Counted from the first letter of the stretch, positions 18,132 to 27,456 are shown. The stretch: 64,000 nucleotides of DNA from Fodinibius salicampi (GCF_039545095.1 NZ_BAABRS010000003.1:496001-560000); one strand, 5' to 3'. Translations and numbers: made by a program. Notes: generated from the letters alone by a model not told the origin.

Positions 18132-20735
18132 ATGTACTTACGGAATCATAAAACACCATTTAAAACTGTGCTCCTGGCCGCGTTGGCGGTGCTTGCGCTA
18201 CCAATTCTGTCGGCCGCACAAACGGACTACTACTTTCCGGATGCGAACCAAGCTGAATTTGATGAATCCATTCCCTCTCCGCAGGACTTCCTGGGATACG
18301 ATATCGGCACGCACTATACGCGCCATGACCGTATCGTTGCCTATTTTCAGGAATTGGCAGAATTATCGGATAAGGCGACGTTCCAGGTGATCGGGGAAAC
18401 CTACGAAAAACGGTCACAAGTCATACTAACGATCACTTCTGCCACCAACCATCAAAACCTCGAGCAGATCCGGCAGGATCACCTCACCCTGTTGGATCCC
18501 GATGCACCAACCCTGAGCCCCGAAGAAGGAAAATCCGTGGTTGCGCTCAACTACAGCGTGCACGGCGATGAAACTTCCAGCGGCGAAGCGGCCCTTCTTA
18601 CGGCCTATTACCTGATTGCCAATGAAAGCGATGAAACACAGGAGTTTTTGGAAGAAGGAGTCATTCATATCGATCCGGCCCAGAATCCTGATGGCCGTGA
18701 TCGCGCCGCTCATTACCATAATAGCTATAAATCCTTTCCACCGGTAGCCGATCCAGCCGATGCTGAACACAACCAGCCCTGGCCAGAGGGACGCACAAAC
18801 CACTTTCTGCACGACTTGAACCGCGACTGGTTTGCTATCACCCAGAAGGAGAGTGCCAACCGCATTGACTTTTACCACCAGTGGTATCCCAATGTACAGA
18901 TCGACTTCCACGAGATGGGTACCAATAGCACCTACTACCTGGAGCCTACCCAACCGGTACGTACCTGGAACCCGATTATCCCGGAATACCACTACGAGGA
19001 AATGAATCCCCTGCTGGCCGAATATCATATCGATGCGCTGGATAATTTAGGCGCACTATACTGGACCAAAGAAGTATTCGATAACATTTCTCCTATCTAC
19101 GGTTCTACCTATCCCGATATACAGGGCGGCGTAGGTGTGACTTTTGAGGTCGGCAGTTCCCGTGGACTTGTTCAGGAGAGCAATGCCGGCGAAATTACGT
19201 TCCGATCGACTATCCGCAAGCACCTGCATACAGGCATTGCCACAGTACGCGGCGCTGTTTCCGAAAAGGAACAATTCTTTGAGTATCAGAAAGATTACTT
19301 TGCCTCAGCACTGGATGTAGCTAACTCCCAACCAGTGAACGCTTACATCTTCGGTGATGCAGAAGATCCCTCGCTCACTCATAAGTTTCTGGATCTGCTG
19401 CTCAAGCATCGTCTTGAGGTCTATGAAGTGGACCAGACGGTTGAACGAAACGACAAGCGTTTTGAAGCCGGCAGCAGCTATGTGGTGCCTACTGATCAGA
19501 TTCACTACCGAGTTATCCACGATCTTTTTGAGCCCAATACTTCTTTCCCGGACAGCGTATTCTATGATATTACCGGCTGGTCAGTAGTACAGGGATATGG
19601 CATCCAATATAACGAAGTAGAATCTGACAACTTCCAAAATTACCAGGGCCAACAGGTTGCTGAGCTTCCCGAGCGGAGCGGAACGGTTAAAGGCGGACAA
19701 TCTGAATACGCCTACCTGCTCAAATGGTCGGATTACAATGCTTCACCTGCTTTATACGAATTGTTAAGTAATAATATTACCAGTCGCGTGGCTCATAAAC
19801 CCTTCACCGCAAACGTGGCTTCAGGAGAAGAGGAATTCGGCTACGGCACTATAGTTGTTTCCGTACGCGAGCAGGACTTGTCCCCATCCGAGCTGCATCA
19901 AAAGCTGAGCGAGACGGCAGAAGCACACGACGTTACCTTCTATGCGGTGGATACCGGCATGACACCTTCCGGAATTGATCTGGGGAGCAATAACATCGAA
20001 CCAGTTGAAAAGCCAGAAGTGGCCCTTGTCATTGGACCCGGTGTAAGCAGTTATGAGGTGGGTGAAGCCTGGTTCCTGTTAAACAAACACGCGGGAATAG
20101 AAGCGACCAAAATCCGAAAGCCGCAGTTCCCGCAAACCGATTTGCAACGTTATAATACCATTATACTCGTTGACGGGAACTACAGCGACTGGGACGAGCA
20201 GGCGGTAGAAAATCTAAAAAACTGGGTGCATGCCGGCGGCGTTCTCATTACGGATGAAGACGCTTCGGAATGGGCTATCAATCAAAAGCTGGTCAGTGAA
20301 GATCTGCTGCAAACCTTTCCCGAAGATACCACGGGCACGCCTCCTCGCTACGACTACGAAGAGCAGAGCGATCGCTGGAGAGCCAGTACTATTCCCGGCA
20401 CCATTTTAGAGGCCGATATTGATACCTCCAATCCGCTTGCCTTTGGAGTACCGGACCGAAGTCAGTTGTTTATCAAGAACAGCAGCCTGTTTTTAAAGCA
20501 GAGTGACAATCCCTATGCAACCGTCGCTAAATATACCGACGAGCCTTTTGTGGGGGGACACATCAGTGACGAAAACCTGGATAAAGTCCGCGGAACTTCG
20601 CCACTTGTTGCCAAAGAGGAGGGCAGCGGAAAAGTCATTCTTTTTGCCGATGATCCCAACTTCCGCAGCTACTGGCATACGACCAGCCGCCTCTTTTTGA
20701 ATGCCATTTTCTTTGGCCGGAACCTGAGTCTGTAA
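18132..20735 (+). CDS. M14 family zinc carboxypeptidase, secreted
   Basis: An 867-residue secreted or periplasmic metallocarboxypeptidase. A signal peptide ends near ILSAAQ. Zinc ligands are His144 and Glu147 (YSVHGDETSS) and His260 (DFHEMGT). The substrate-carboxylate and catalytic features are the NPDG and RDW segments and Glu339 (GVGVTFEVGSSRG). The roughly 500 residues after the catalytic domain include a GATase-like Rossmann segment (DTSNPLAFGV and VILFADDPNFR) seen in large M14 proteins of this phylum. It is the third gene of the SusC-SusD operon, 55 bases after susD, and probably trims imported peptides. A broken paralogue is at 9336-10413. Confidence 0.93.
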   Translation: MYLRNHKTPFKTVLLAALAVLALPILSAAQTDYYFPDANQAEFDESIPSPQDFLGYDIGTHYTRHDRIVAYFQELAELSDKATFQVIGETYEKRSQVILTITSATNHQNLEQIRQDHLTLLDPDAPTLSPEEGKSVVALNYSVHGDETSSGEAALLTAYYLIANESDETQEFLEEGVIHIDPAQNPDGRDRAAHYHNSYKSFPPVADPADAEHNQPWPEGRTNHFLHDLNRDWFAITQKESANRIDFYHQWYPNVQIDFHEMGTNSTYYLEPTQPVRTWNPIIPEYHYEEMNPLLAEYHIDALDNLGALYWTKEVFDNISPIYGSTYPDIQGGVGVTFEVGSSRGLVQESNAGEITFRSTIRKHLHTGIATVRGAVSEKEQFFEYQKDYFASALDVANSQPVNAYIFGDAEDPSLTHKFLDLLLKHRLEVYEVDQTVERNDKRFEAGSSYVVPTDQIHYRVIHDLFEPNTSFPDSVFYDITGWSVVQGYGIQYNEVESDNFQNYQGQQVAELPERSGTVKGGQSEYAYLLKWSDYNASPALYELLSNNITSRVAHKPFTANVASGEEEFGYGTIVVSVREQDLSPSELHQKLSETAEAHDVTFYAVDTGMTPSGIDLGSNNIEPVEKPEVALVIGPGVSSYEVGEAWFLLNKHAGIEATKIRKPQFPQTDLQRYNTIILVDGNYSDWDEQAVENLKNWVHAGGVLITDEDASEWAINQKLVSEDLLQTFPEDTTGTPPRYDYEEQSDRWRASTIPGTILEADIDTSNPLAFGVPDRSQLFIKNSSLFLKQSDNPYATVAKYTDEPFVGGHISDENLDKVRGTSPLVAKEEGSGKVILFADDPNFRSYWHTTSRLFLNAIFFGRNLSL

Positions 20736-20769
20736 CCGACTAAAGAGTAAAGCGCTTTTAATATCATTT

Positions 20770-20808
20770 AGCCGCAAGTCATTTCTAATATTGGCTTGCG
20801 GCTTTTTT
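20770..20808 (+). terminator. Terminator of the SusC-SusD-M14 operon
   Basis: AGCCGCAAG at 20770-20778 pairs perfectly with CTTGCGGCT at 20795-20803 and is followed by a T tract to 20808. It lies 35 bases after the M14 stop codon. Confidence 0.85.
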
Positions 20809-20887
20809 ATGAGATATCGAAATTCTAAAGCTTGTTGAGTCTTATTGCTCCGGCCTTCAGGATTGGAAGAAGTAGACATTTCATTAC

Positions 20888-21898
20888 TTATTCACCTATC
20901 AATGAATCCGGAATGGTATAGATTTCCTGGGAGTTGATCTCGTCAGCACCGCGCACTTTGGAGCCCGCCGTAATATAAATCTTATCCTTATGCAATACAG
21001 CCTGCGTGCCGTGGCGACCTACATTCAGCGAATCGAGGGCATCCCATTCCCCGGTTTCTGTATTCAGAGCTTCCACCTCGGCATGGGCCTCGGTCTGGGC
21101 TGCACTTTCCCCACCTAAAACCACTACATATTTTCCGACGGCAATGGATGTTGTACCTGCACGTTCGGTCGGCAGATCGCCGGAAGGAGGGAGGGGCGTC
21201 CACTTACCCGTGTCAAAGTCATACACATCCACCTCTGGAATCGTCAGCTCAAAAGTTTCGCCGGTTGCCTGAGAGCTACGCCGCCCCCCTGCTGCGTAAA
21301 GTTTCCCGTCAATTATCGCTGCCTGGAAGTGATCGCGGTTGCGCGGGGCATTGGCCAGCCTGTTCCATTCGCCTGTTTCTGGATCAAACTCATCCAGCCA
21401 CCGCACATGTCCGTCAGCATGACCGTTTTGGATGCCGCCTGCTATATAGATCTTGCCCTCATGAGCCACAGCTGCGGCCGCACCCCGCCGCCGGTCTTCG
21501 GGAATCTCGGGACCCTTGGTCCATTCATCCGCCGATGGATCATAGATATAGACATTAGGGATCGGATCCTCATATGGATATCCACCGTTAAAAGCCCCGA
21601 TTACATAAATTTTTCCATCCAGCGACACCGCCTGAAAATGGTGCATCGAAAGAGGGGGTGTGGCTTTGGTTTCCCACTCTACTGTTGCAGGATCGTAGGC
21701 CTCCACCGGCCGTTCACCGCGTCCACCAAGCAGGTATAACTTGTTATCCACAGTGGCGTAGGCATTTTCGTGCCGGTGCGTGGGGAGCTCTTCCCCTTCA
21801 ATCAGTTCCCAGCCTCCTGATGATTGCTGGGCATCCGCGGTAAGAACCAGTAATCCTATAAGAAGTACAACTGTTGGTGTAATTATTGATAATTTCAT
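20888..21898 (-). CDS. Kelch-repeat beta-propeller protein, secreted
   Basis: A 336-residue protein with a cleavable signal peptide (ending TADAQQ). The remainder is five to six Kelch repeats with the usual GG doublets and following W/Y spacing (NKLYLLGGRGER, GKIYVIGAFNGG, GKIYIAGGIQNG, GKLYAAGGRRS, KYVVVLGGES, DKIYITAGSK). It should fold as a periplasmic or surface propeller. No catalytic motif is visible. The ThuA gene lies immediately upstream on the same strand, 35 bases away, so they probably form a two-gene unit. It is convergent with the SusC operon. Confidence 0.88.
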   Translation of the reverse strand: MKLSIITPTVVLLIGLLVLTADAQQSSGGWELIEGEELPTHRHENAYATVDNKLYLLGGRGERPVEAYDPATVEWETKATPPLSMHHFQAVSLDGKIYVIGAFNGGYPYEDPIPNVYIYDPSADEWTKGPEIPEDRRRGAAAAVAHEGKIYIAGGIQNGHADGHVRWLDEFDPETGEWNRLANAPRNRDHFQAAIIDGKLYAAGGRRSSQATGETFELTIPEVDVYDFDTGKWTPLPPSGDLPTERAGTTSIAVGKYVVVLGGESAAQTEAHAEVEALNTETGEWDALDSLNVGRHGTQAVLHKDKIYITAGSKVRGADEINSQEIYTIPDSLIGE

Positions 21899-21933
21899 AT
21901 CTATTTTGTCTTCATTTTAAATAATATTCTTAA

Positions 21934-22698
21934 TTAAAGCTCATCGATAGCCCATAAAAGTCCATTGGCCACCTTTCTTAAAAAGACTTCTTCCTCAAAC
22001 ATCTCATTGTTGTGACCAAGGGTAGTTGCAAACACCCGTGTGTCTTCAATCTCGTGAGTCCATGTTGCCGTGTGATACTCTTCGGTTTCTTTACCATAGG
22101 CCCGGGCCAACGGCGTTATATCGCCCCATATTTTTTCAACAACATACACTTCATCCATTGGAGTGCGGAATGTATCCGGGAATCCTTCCATAATCGGGTG
22201 ATCCGGGGCAATGTTTTTGACGTCGAACTCTCGCTGGTCTTCGTGCCGCATGGACTGAAAGCCCATGAACTCAAACCAGGGATCGGCTGGCTCCGAATAA
22301 CGATAGCTGTGAATCGTGGCATGGATAAGCACGGCAGGAGTCCCTTTGTGATGCTCTACAAATTGCTTTACAAAATCAGCGTCTTCCACCCGGCCAAAGC
22401 CAGTATTGTGCACAACCACATCGTAGCCTTCAGCCCAGTTTTCCTGTTGCAATATCGAAAGCAGGTGATCAGGTTCTCCATCTCCTTCGTGTATAACGGT
22501 CCAATCAACACTATCCGCCAGCTGTTCATTAATCCCCTCCGTTAACAGTTTTTTCTGCGTTTCATAATCGTGCCAGCCTCCGCCGGTAAGCAACAGGGCC
22601 TGTATTGGCTTTCCCTGCTTTTGGGCAGAAGCACAGGATACAAATACCAGGATTAAGGTTAGTCCCAATAGCTGAGTAAGAAGTGATATATTCTGCAT
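21934..22698 (-). CDS. ThuA domain-containing protein
   Basis: A 254-residue exported protein (hydrophobic N-terminus ending SCASAQ, possibly a lipoprotein through Cys22). It has a ThuA-like class I glutamine-amidotransferase fold: ALLLTGGGWHDYETQKKLL, DVVVHNTGFG, PAVLIHATIHSYR, and the conserved tail GRVFATTLGHN in the form TRVFATTLGHNNEMFEEE. ThuA proteins are linked to sugar metabolism and are often fused to secreted enzymes, but their reaction is not settled. It pairs with the Kelch gene downstream. Confidence 0.88.
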   Translation of the reverse strand: MQNISLLTQLLGLTLILVFVSCASAQKQGKPIQALLLTGGGWHDYETQKKLLTEGINEQLADSVDWTVIHEGDGEPDHLLSILQQENWAEGYDVVVHNTGFGRVEDADFVKQFVEHHKGTPAVLIHATIHSYRYSEPADPWFEFMGFQSMRHEDQREFDVKNIAPDHPIMEGFPDTFRTPMDEVYVVEKIWGDITPLARAYGKETEEYHTATWTHEIEDTRVFATTLGHNNEMFEEEVFLRKVANGLLWAIDEL

Positions 22699-22978
22699 TA
22701 CAAGTAATTTCTTCGTTGGTAGTGTTTTAGTAACTGCTAATCCGCAGGAGAATATTTAATAAAATCAGCGTAATCTGTTGCCTCTTATCCGTCTTCTTAA
22801 TCTAAAATGATTATAACGAAATTCAATTTCTTTATTTTATTAAAAAAGAAGTGCTCTGGGGAACTGTAAATGGGCATAAATATAGTAACTATATCCTCTT
22901 AGGTACTGGTGGCATGAGTTAAAAATTATTATAATGAAAGCCAGATTTATTCATCAATAAACTTCCTTCAATTAGTCC

Positions 22979-23635
22979 ATGGAAAACCTTGATCCCGTTG
23001 AGCTCTCCCGCCAACTAAAAAAGCCTACCGGTAAAACCGGAAGCAAAGTGGCAAACAAACTGAATGAGTCCAACCAGAAATTATATGAATTGGGATGGAA
23101 AATGTTGGAGACGGAAGGACTCCGGCAGGTGTTAGAAATTGGGTTCGGAAATGGCAGGCACCTGTCTCATTATTTTGAAATGAATCCGGATGTTACCATT
23201 ACCGGCGTGGACTTCTCTGAAGAGATGTGTGAGGCAGCCCGCAGCTTTCATCCCGATCTTATTGCAAATAACAGGCTTACCATTCATTGTGCCGACGCCG
23301 CCGATATGCCAGTTCCCGATCAGTCGTTTGACTTAGTGGTTGGACTCAATATTATTTACTTCTGGGATCCTCCCAAGCCCTACCTTAATGAAATTGCCCG
23401 CGTGCTTAAGCCTAGTGGTAAACTCCTCTTGGGATACCGCCCCCGGAACTCCGTTGAACACCTGGAATTCACTAAGCAGAACTTCATTCATTATGAGCCG
23501 GAAGAACTTAATATCCTGCTATCCCAATATGACTTTAACATAATTTACGAGCAGAAAAATGTTTATGAGAAAGAAGCAGCCGATGGCAATCCGGTCGAAA
23601 TTACCGATGCCTGCCTGTTGGCTGAGCGTCAATAA
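22979..23635 (+). CDS. Class I SAM-dependent methyltransferase
   Basis: A 218-residue cytoplasmic methyltransferase of the UbiE/Methyltransf_11 type. Motif I is VLEIGFGNGRHL (about residues 50-61), the acidic ribose-binding residue follows in ITGVDFSEEM, motif II/III is FDLVVGLNIIYFW, and post-motif III is VLKPSGKLLLGYRP. The SAM-binding half is clear, but the substrate cannot be named. It stands alone, with about 280 bases of AT-rich DNA upstream where I see no gene. Confidence 0.87.
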   Translation: MENLDPVELSRQLKKPTGKTGSKVANKLNESNQKLYELGWKMLETEGLRQVLEIGFGNGRHLSHYFEMNPDVTITGVDFSEEMCEAARSFHPDLIANNRLTIHCADAADMPVPDQSFDLVVGLNIIYFWDPPKPYLNEIARVLKPSGKLLLGYRPRNSVEHLEFTKQNFIHYEPEELNILLSQYDFNIIYEQKNVYEKEAADGNPVEITDACLLAERQ

Positions 23636-23749
23636 AGGCCTCTCTAAATTTTATATCCTAAAGTAGTTACAAACAACATTTCTTGTGTATGTAAAGGTAA
23701 CTGCAAAAATAAAAGACAGAAACAGTTTTTAATATTATTGCCTGACGAT

Positions 23750-25030
23750 ATGAAGAACACGAAACCCAACTATTTGTTATTAGCTTCTCTTGTTATAAGT
23801 ATACTCTTTATCGGATGCAGTTCTTTAAGTACCGGCCAGGATGGCCCGGAAGAATTTGAACGGAGGGAACTGCCGCGCCAGCTTTCTGAGCAGGAAGCAG
23901 AGCTGGTTGATGGTTCCGGCCATTTCGGCTTTGCCCTAATGCATCAACTGGTCGATGACGCCCCGGATCAAAATCACTTTGTATCTCCGTTGAGTATCCT
24001 GATGGCCTACGGGATGACCATGAACGGGGCCGAGGGAGAAACCTATACACAGATGCAGGAGACCTTTGGCATGGAGGGAATGAGCCGCGAAGAAATTAAC
24101 GAGTCGGCACGCGAACTTTTAGAGCTGCTCAGCCAGTTTGATGATAACGTGCAGTTCAATATCGCCAACTCTATCTGGTACCGCGATTCCTTCTCTATTG
24201 AAGAAGACTTTCTGGTAACAAATCAGGACTATTATGATGCCGTCATTGAAGCCGCGGACTTTGATGATCCTGCAACAGTTGATCGGATAAACAGCTGGGT
24301 AGACGATAAAACCGAAGGCCTGATTGATGAAATATTACAGGGACCTATTGATCCGCTTACGGTCATGTATCTTATTAATGCCATTTACTTCGATGGTGAC
24401 TGGACGGTGCCGTTTGATCCTGAAAATACCCAAACCAAACCTTTTCATCTTGCGGATGGAAGTACCATCGAGACCGATATGATGCACCAGGAAGAACAGG
24501 AAGACATGCACTACCGGAAGGGGGAAGATTATGAGGCGGTCAATCTGTACTATGGCGATGCCGGATTTTCCATGACCTTGGTCTTACCCGATAAAGATGT
24601 GGGGCTTGAAAACTGGGTAAACGATCTGAATTGGAATAAGTGGCAGGAGCTCACTGAAGGATTTAATAACGTAACCCTCACACTGGATATGCCCAAGTTT
24701 GAAACAGAATATGAGATTGAAAACTTCAAAAAGGTGCTGCAGGAAATGGGCATTGTCGATGCTTTCAACCCGGCAAAATCAGACTTCAGCCGGATTAACC
24801 CCGCCCATAATGATCTCCATATCAGCGATACCCGCCATAAAACCTTTGTCAGGGTAAATGAGGAAGGGACCGAAGCAGCTGCTGCTACCTCGGTTGGAAT
24901 GAATCTTACCAGTGTGGGACCACAATCGGTACAAATAAACTTCGACCGACCCTTCTTCTACGTCATTCGGGAAGTGGAATCAGAAACGATACTTTTCATG
25001 GGTACCATGAACGACCCTTCATCCTCATAG
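23750..25030 (+). CDS. Serpin family protease inhibitor, lipoprotein
   Basis: A 426-residue serpin anchored by a lipobox (LFIGC near residue 23). Serpins trap target serine or cysteine proteases by a suicide conformational change. The whole fold is present: FVSPLSILMAYGMTMNGA, NSIWYRD, NAIYFDGDW, MMHQEEQEDMHY, MSLVLP-like SMTLVLPDKD, and the C-terminal RPFFYVIRE and ILFMGTMNDP. The hinge region EEGTEAAAAT (371-380) matches the inhibitory consensus, so it is probably active. By counting from P14 (Thr374), the scissile bond lies near MNLTS, suggesting an elastase- or subtilisin-like target. The ATG at 23750 is preferred over a TTG four codons earlier. Confidence 0.95.
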   Translation: MKNTKPNYLLLASLVISILFIGCSSLSTGQDGPEEFERRELPRQLSEQEAELVDGSGHFGFALMHQLVDDAPDQNHFVSPLSILMAYGMTMNGAEGETYTQMQETFGMEGMSREEINESARELLELLSQFDDNVQFNIANSIWYRDSFSIEEDFLVTNQDYYDAVIEAADFDDPATVDRINSWVDDKTEGLIDEILQGPIDPLTVMYLINAIYFDGDWTVPFDPENTQTKPFHLADGSTIETDMMHQEEQEDMHYRKGEDYEAVNLYYGDAGFSMTLVLPDKDVGLENWVNDLNWNKWQELTEGFNNVTLTLDMPKFETEYEIENFKKVLQEMGIVDAFNPAKSDFSRINPAHNDLHISDTRHKTFVRVNEEGTEAAAATSVGMNLTSVGPQSVQINFDRPFFYVIREVESETILFMGTMNDPSSS

Positions 25031-25199
25031 CAGATGTTTCGTGTTAAGGCTGCAATGAGTAACGATTCCTCTAATCCATCCTCATCTAAATGTTGTATAT
25101 GCAGTAGCTTCTTAGCTGGGAAATATTTAAAGTTATAATAACAGAATGAAGGTATAGCTTTAACATAACCTGACTGCAAATACAACTTACCACAGCATC

Positions 25200-25616
25200 A
25201 TGGCGACCCTGAAAACACAACCCACAGAGAATGATGTCAAAGAGTTCCTCAATGCGATTGATGACAGGCAGAAACGGAAAGACAGTTTTAAGATATTAGG
25301 TATAATGAAAAGTATCACTGGTGAAGAACCCAAAATGTGGGGATCATCTATTATCGGTTTTGGACAGTATCATTACCAATATGAGAGTGGCCGTGAGGGC
25401 GACTGGTTTCTTACTGGGTTCTCTCCGCGGAAAAAGAACCTCAGCCTATATATTATGGCTGGATTCGATAACTATGATGATCTGATGAGTCGATTGGGCA
25501 AGTATAAAACAGGAAAATCCTGTCTCTATATCAAAAGGTTAGAACAGGTTGATCTCGACATACTTAAAAAACTCATTAAAGAATCGGTAGATTATATGAG
25601 GGCCAAATACAACTAA
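25200..25616 (+). CDS. DUF1801 domain-containing protein
   Basis: A 138-residue cytoplasmic protein of the YdhG/DUF1801 type, a small fold of unknown activity related to iron-chaperone frataxin-like structures. Signature segments are MWGSSIIGFGQYHYQYESGR and DWFLTGFSPRKKNLSLYIM, followed by GKYKTGKSCLYIKRLEQVD. It is monocistronic by spacing. The downstream gene lies 190 bases away behind an ECF41-type promoter, so it is not in the same unit. Confidence 0.88.
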   Translation: MATLKTQPTENDVKEFLNAIDDRQKRKDSFKILGIMKSITGEEPKMWGSSIIGFGQYHYQYESGREGDWFLTGFSPRKKNLSLYIMAGFDNYDDLMSRLGKYKTGKSCLYIKRLEQVDLDILKKLIKESVDYMRAKYN

Positions 25617-25739
25617 ATCTTCTCTCTTTTTAGGATTAGTAAGATGAGGCCAATAATCTAAAACACACGGAAAAAACCGAAACGAAGTAGATAATAGTAA
25701 TATTACCAAGCAGAGTAAAAAAAATAAAATAAAGATCTT

Positions 25740-25766
25740 TGTCACATTCCTGGGTGCTGTCTCGTC
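25740..25766 (+). promoter_or_regulatory. ECF41-type promoter
   Basis: TGTCACA at 25740-25746, exactly 16 bases, then CGTC at 25763-25766. This equals the promoter motif established for ECF41 sigma factors (TGTCACA-N16-CGTC). It lies 42 bases before the carboxymuconolactone decarboxylase-like gene, which is followed by an ECF41 sigma gene. The sigma therefore probably controls its own operon. Confidence 0.85.
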
Positions 25767-25808
25767 TTAAGGATAGAAGTCTTCTATTAACAAACAAAGG
25801 CATCTACA

Positions 25809-26393
25809 ATGACTATGACAAAAGAACAAACTATACAAGCCAAATCCGAACCTCGGCTAACTCCGATTGAAAATCCCCAATCCTTAAAATTAAAGCTGGC
25901 GTATTGGTACACCGAACGAATGATCGGCAAGGTGCTTACCCCGCTAAAAGTACACTATGCCCGGTTTCCCGAAGGGCTCGGACTTTCCCGGAAGATAATG
26001 CAAACAGAACAGAAATGTACGCTTGAACCCAAACTCAAACATTTAATCAAGGTATATATTGCCACGCTCAACGGTTGTGCCTTTTGTGTGGATATCGGAA
26101 AAGCAAACGCCCAAAAAGAGGATATGAATCCCGAAGTTTTTGATGACCTGCTCCGGTTTGAAGAAAGCGACCGGTTTAGCAAAGCCGAAAAGGCCATGCT
26201 ATCCTATATCGACGAGGTCACCCGCAACAAGCACGTTGCTGATGCCACCTTTGAACGACTTCAAGAGTATTTCAACGAGCGGAGTATTGTCCAAATTACC
26301 CTCCTCAATGCCATTGAAAATTTTTATAACTTGATGAATGCTCCCATGAATATAGGCTCTGACGAATTATGTGAGCTTATGAACGGGAACTAA
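25809..26393 (+). CDS. Carboxymuconolactone decarboxylase/AhpD-like protein
   Basis: A 194-residue all-helical protein of the CMD/AhpD family with the redox pair in NGCAFCVDIG (CxxC, about residues 97-100). Classical AhpD proteins have a His four residues after the second Cys, and here that place is Gly. CMD-type proteins are the usual 'COE' (carboxymuconolactone decarboxylase, oxidoreductase or epimerase) partner encoded next to ECF41 sigma factors. The ECF41 gene starts 36 bases downstream, and an exact ECF41 promoter lies upstream. The stress it answers is unknown; a peroxidase-like reductive role is inference. Confidence 0.9.
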   Translation: MTMTKEQTIQAKSEPRLTPIENPQSLKLKLAYWYTERMIGKVLTPLKVHYARFPEGLGLSRKIMQTEQKCTLEPKLKHLIKVYIATLNGCAFCVDIGKANAQKEDMNPEVFDDLLRFEESDRFSKAEKAMLSYIDEVTRNKHVADATFERLQEYFNERSIVQITLLNAIENFYNLMNAPMNIGSDELCELMNGN

Positions 26394-26428
26394 AACACAC
26401 TATCTCAGTAAATTCATTATTTTTGGAT

Positions 26429-27313
26429 ATGGAGAATCCCGCCGAGCTATTCGAGCAATATCGACCTGAACTTTTCAGATTGGCGTACAGTATGTTGGGG
26501 CGCATTGCACCGGCCAAAGATGCGGTGCAGGAGGCCTTTTTACGCTGGCAAAAACAGGATCCGGATCAAATCCACTCGCACAGGGCCTATCTGTCCAGGA
26601 TCGTAAGTAATTTATGTCTGGATGAGTTAAAATCTGCCCAAAACCGAAGGGAACAATATATCGGTCCCAACCTGCCAGAGCCTTTGGTATCATCAGAAGA
26701 GGAAAACCCCCAAAACCAGATTGAACTTTCAGAATCGCTCTCCATGGCTCTGCTCTTTACGTTGGAACAACTCAGCCCGGTTCAGCGAGCGGTGTTTCTG
26801 CTCCGGGAAGTTTTTGATTACGATTATGCCTCCATCGCTGAAGTAATTGATAAAACAGAATCACATTGCAGAAAAATTGCCCAGCGTTCACGTGATCAGG
26901 TAAAAGCAAACAGGCCCACCCTCGAAAAATCTAACCCAAAACAGCACGAACTGGTAACGGCTTTTATAGAAGCAGTACAAAAGGGAAATATATCAGAAAT
27001 TGAGAGCATGTTGGCAGAGGAGGCCATCCTGTATTCTGACGGAGGCGGCAAGGTAACAGCAGCGCGTAAGCCGATATACGGAGCTAATAAAATTGCCCGG
27101 TTCATGGTTGGCATACAGAAACATAAAGAAGAAGGACAAACAGTAGATATCATTTTCAGAGGTATCAACAGAGAGCCGGGTATGATGATCTATCTCGACG
27201 ATAAACTTTTCAATGTATGGTCCTTTCATATCAAAAACGGCATCATTCAGAACATTTTTGTGGTGTTAAATCCGGATAAACTCCAACATTTACCCAAAAA
27301 GATTGAGAAATAG
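26429..27313 (+). CDS. ECF41-group RNA polymerase sigma factor with SnoaL-like C-domain
   Basis: A 294-residue sigma factor: region 2 (about 5-70), region 4 (about 105-160), then a fused SnoaL/NTF2-like regulatory domain (about 172-290). ECF41 hallmarks are all present: the linker motif LPEPLV (82-87), DGGGK (204-208) and the C-terminal NPDKL (281-285). In this group the C-domain replaces a separate anti-sigma factor and tunes activity. The ATG at 26429 is chosen over a TTG two codons upstream. It forms an operon with the CMD gene, and the promoter at 25740-25766 implies positive autoregulation. Confidence 0.92.
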   Translation: MENPAELFEQYRPELFRLAYSMLGRIAPAKDAVQEAFLRWQKQDPDQIHSHRAYLSRIVSNLCLDELKSAQNRREQYIGPNLPEPLVSSEEENPQNQIELSESLSMALLFTLEQLSPVQRAVFLLREVFDYDYASIAEVIDKTESHCRKIAQRSRDQVKANRPTLEKSNPKQHELVTAFIEAVQKGNISEIESMLAEEAILYSDGGGKVTAARKPIYGANKIARFMVGIQKHKEEGQTVDIIFRGINREPGMMIYLDDKLFNVWSFHIKNGIIQNIFVVLNPDKLQHLPKKIEK

Positions 27314-27456
27314 TATCCTTGCCACTCCCTACTTCCACAGAGTTCTATAATATGAATACAAATTATTGAGCCTAATGGAACCTGGAAGTATTAAAGGAGT
27401 ATAAAAGAAATTAAGACGGTTTTACCTATTTGACTAAAATACTGTTGGGATACCTC

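Noticed and set aside
20988-21843. Several long antisense frames across the Kelch gene
   Set aside because: Shadows of a GC-rich repeat gene; no motifs and no ribosome-binding sites.
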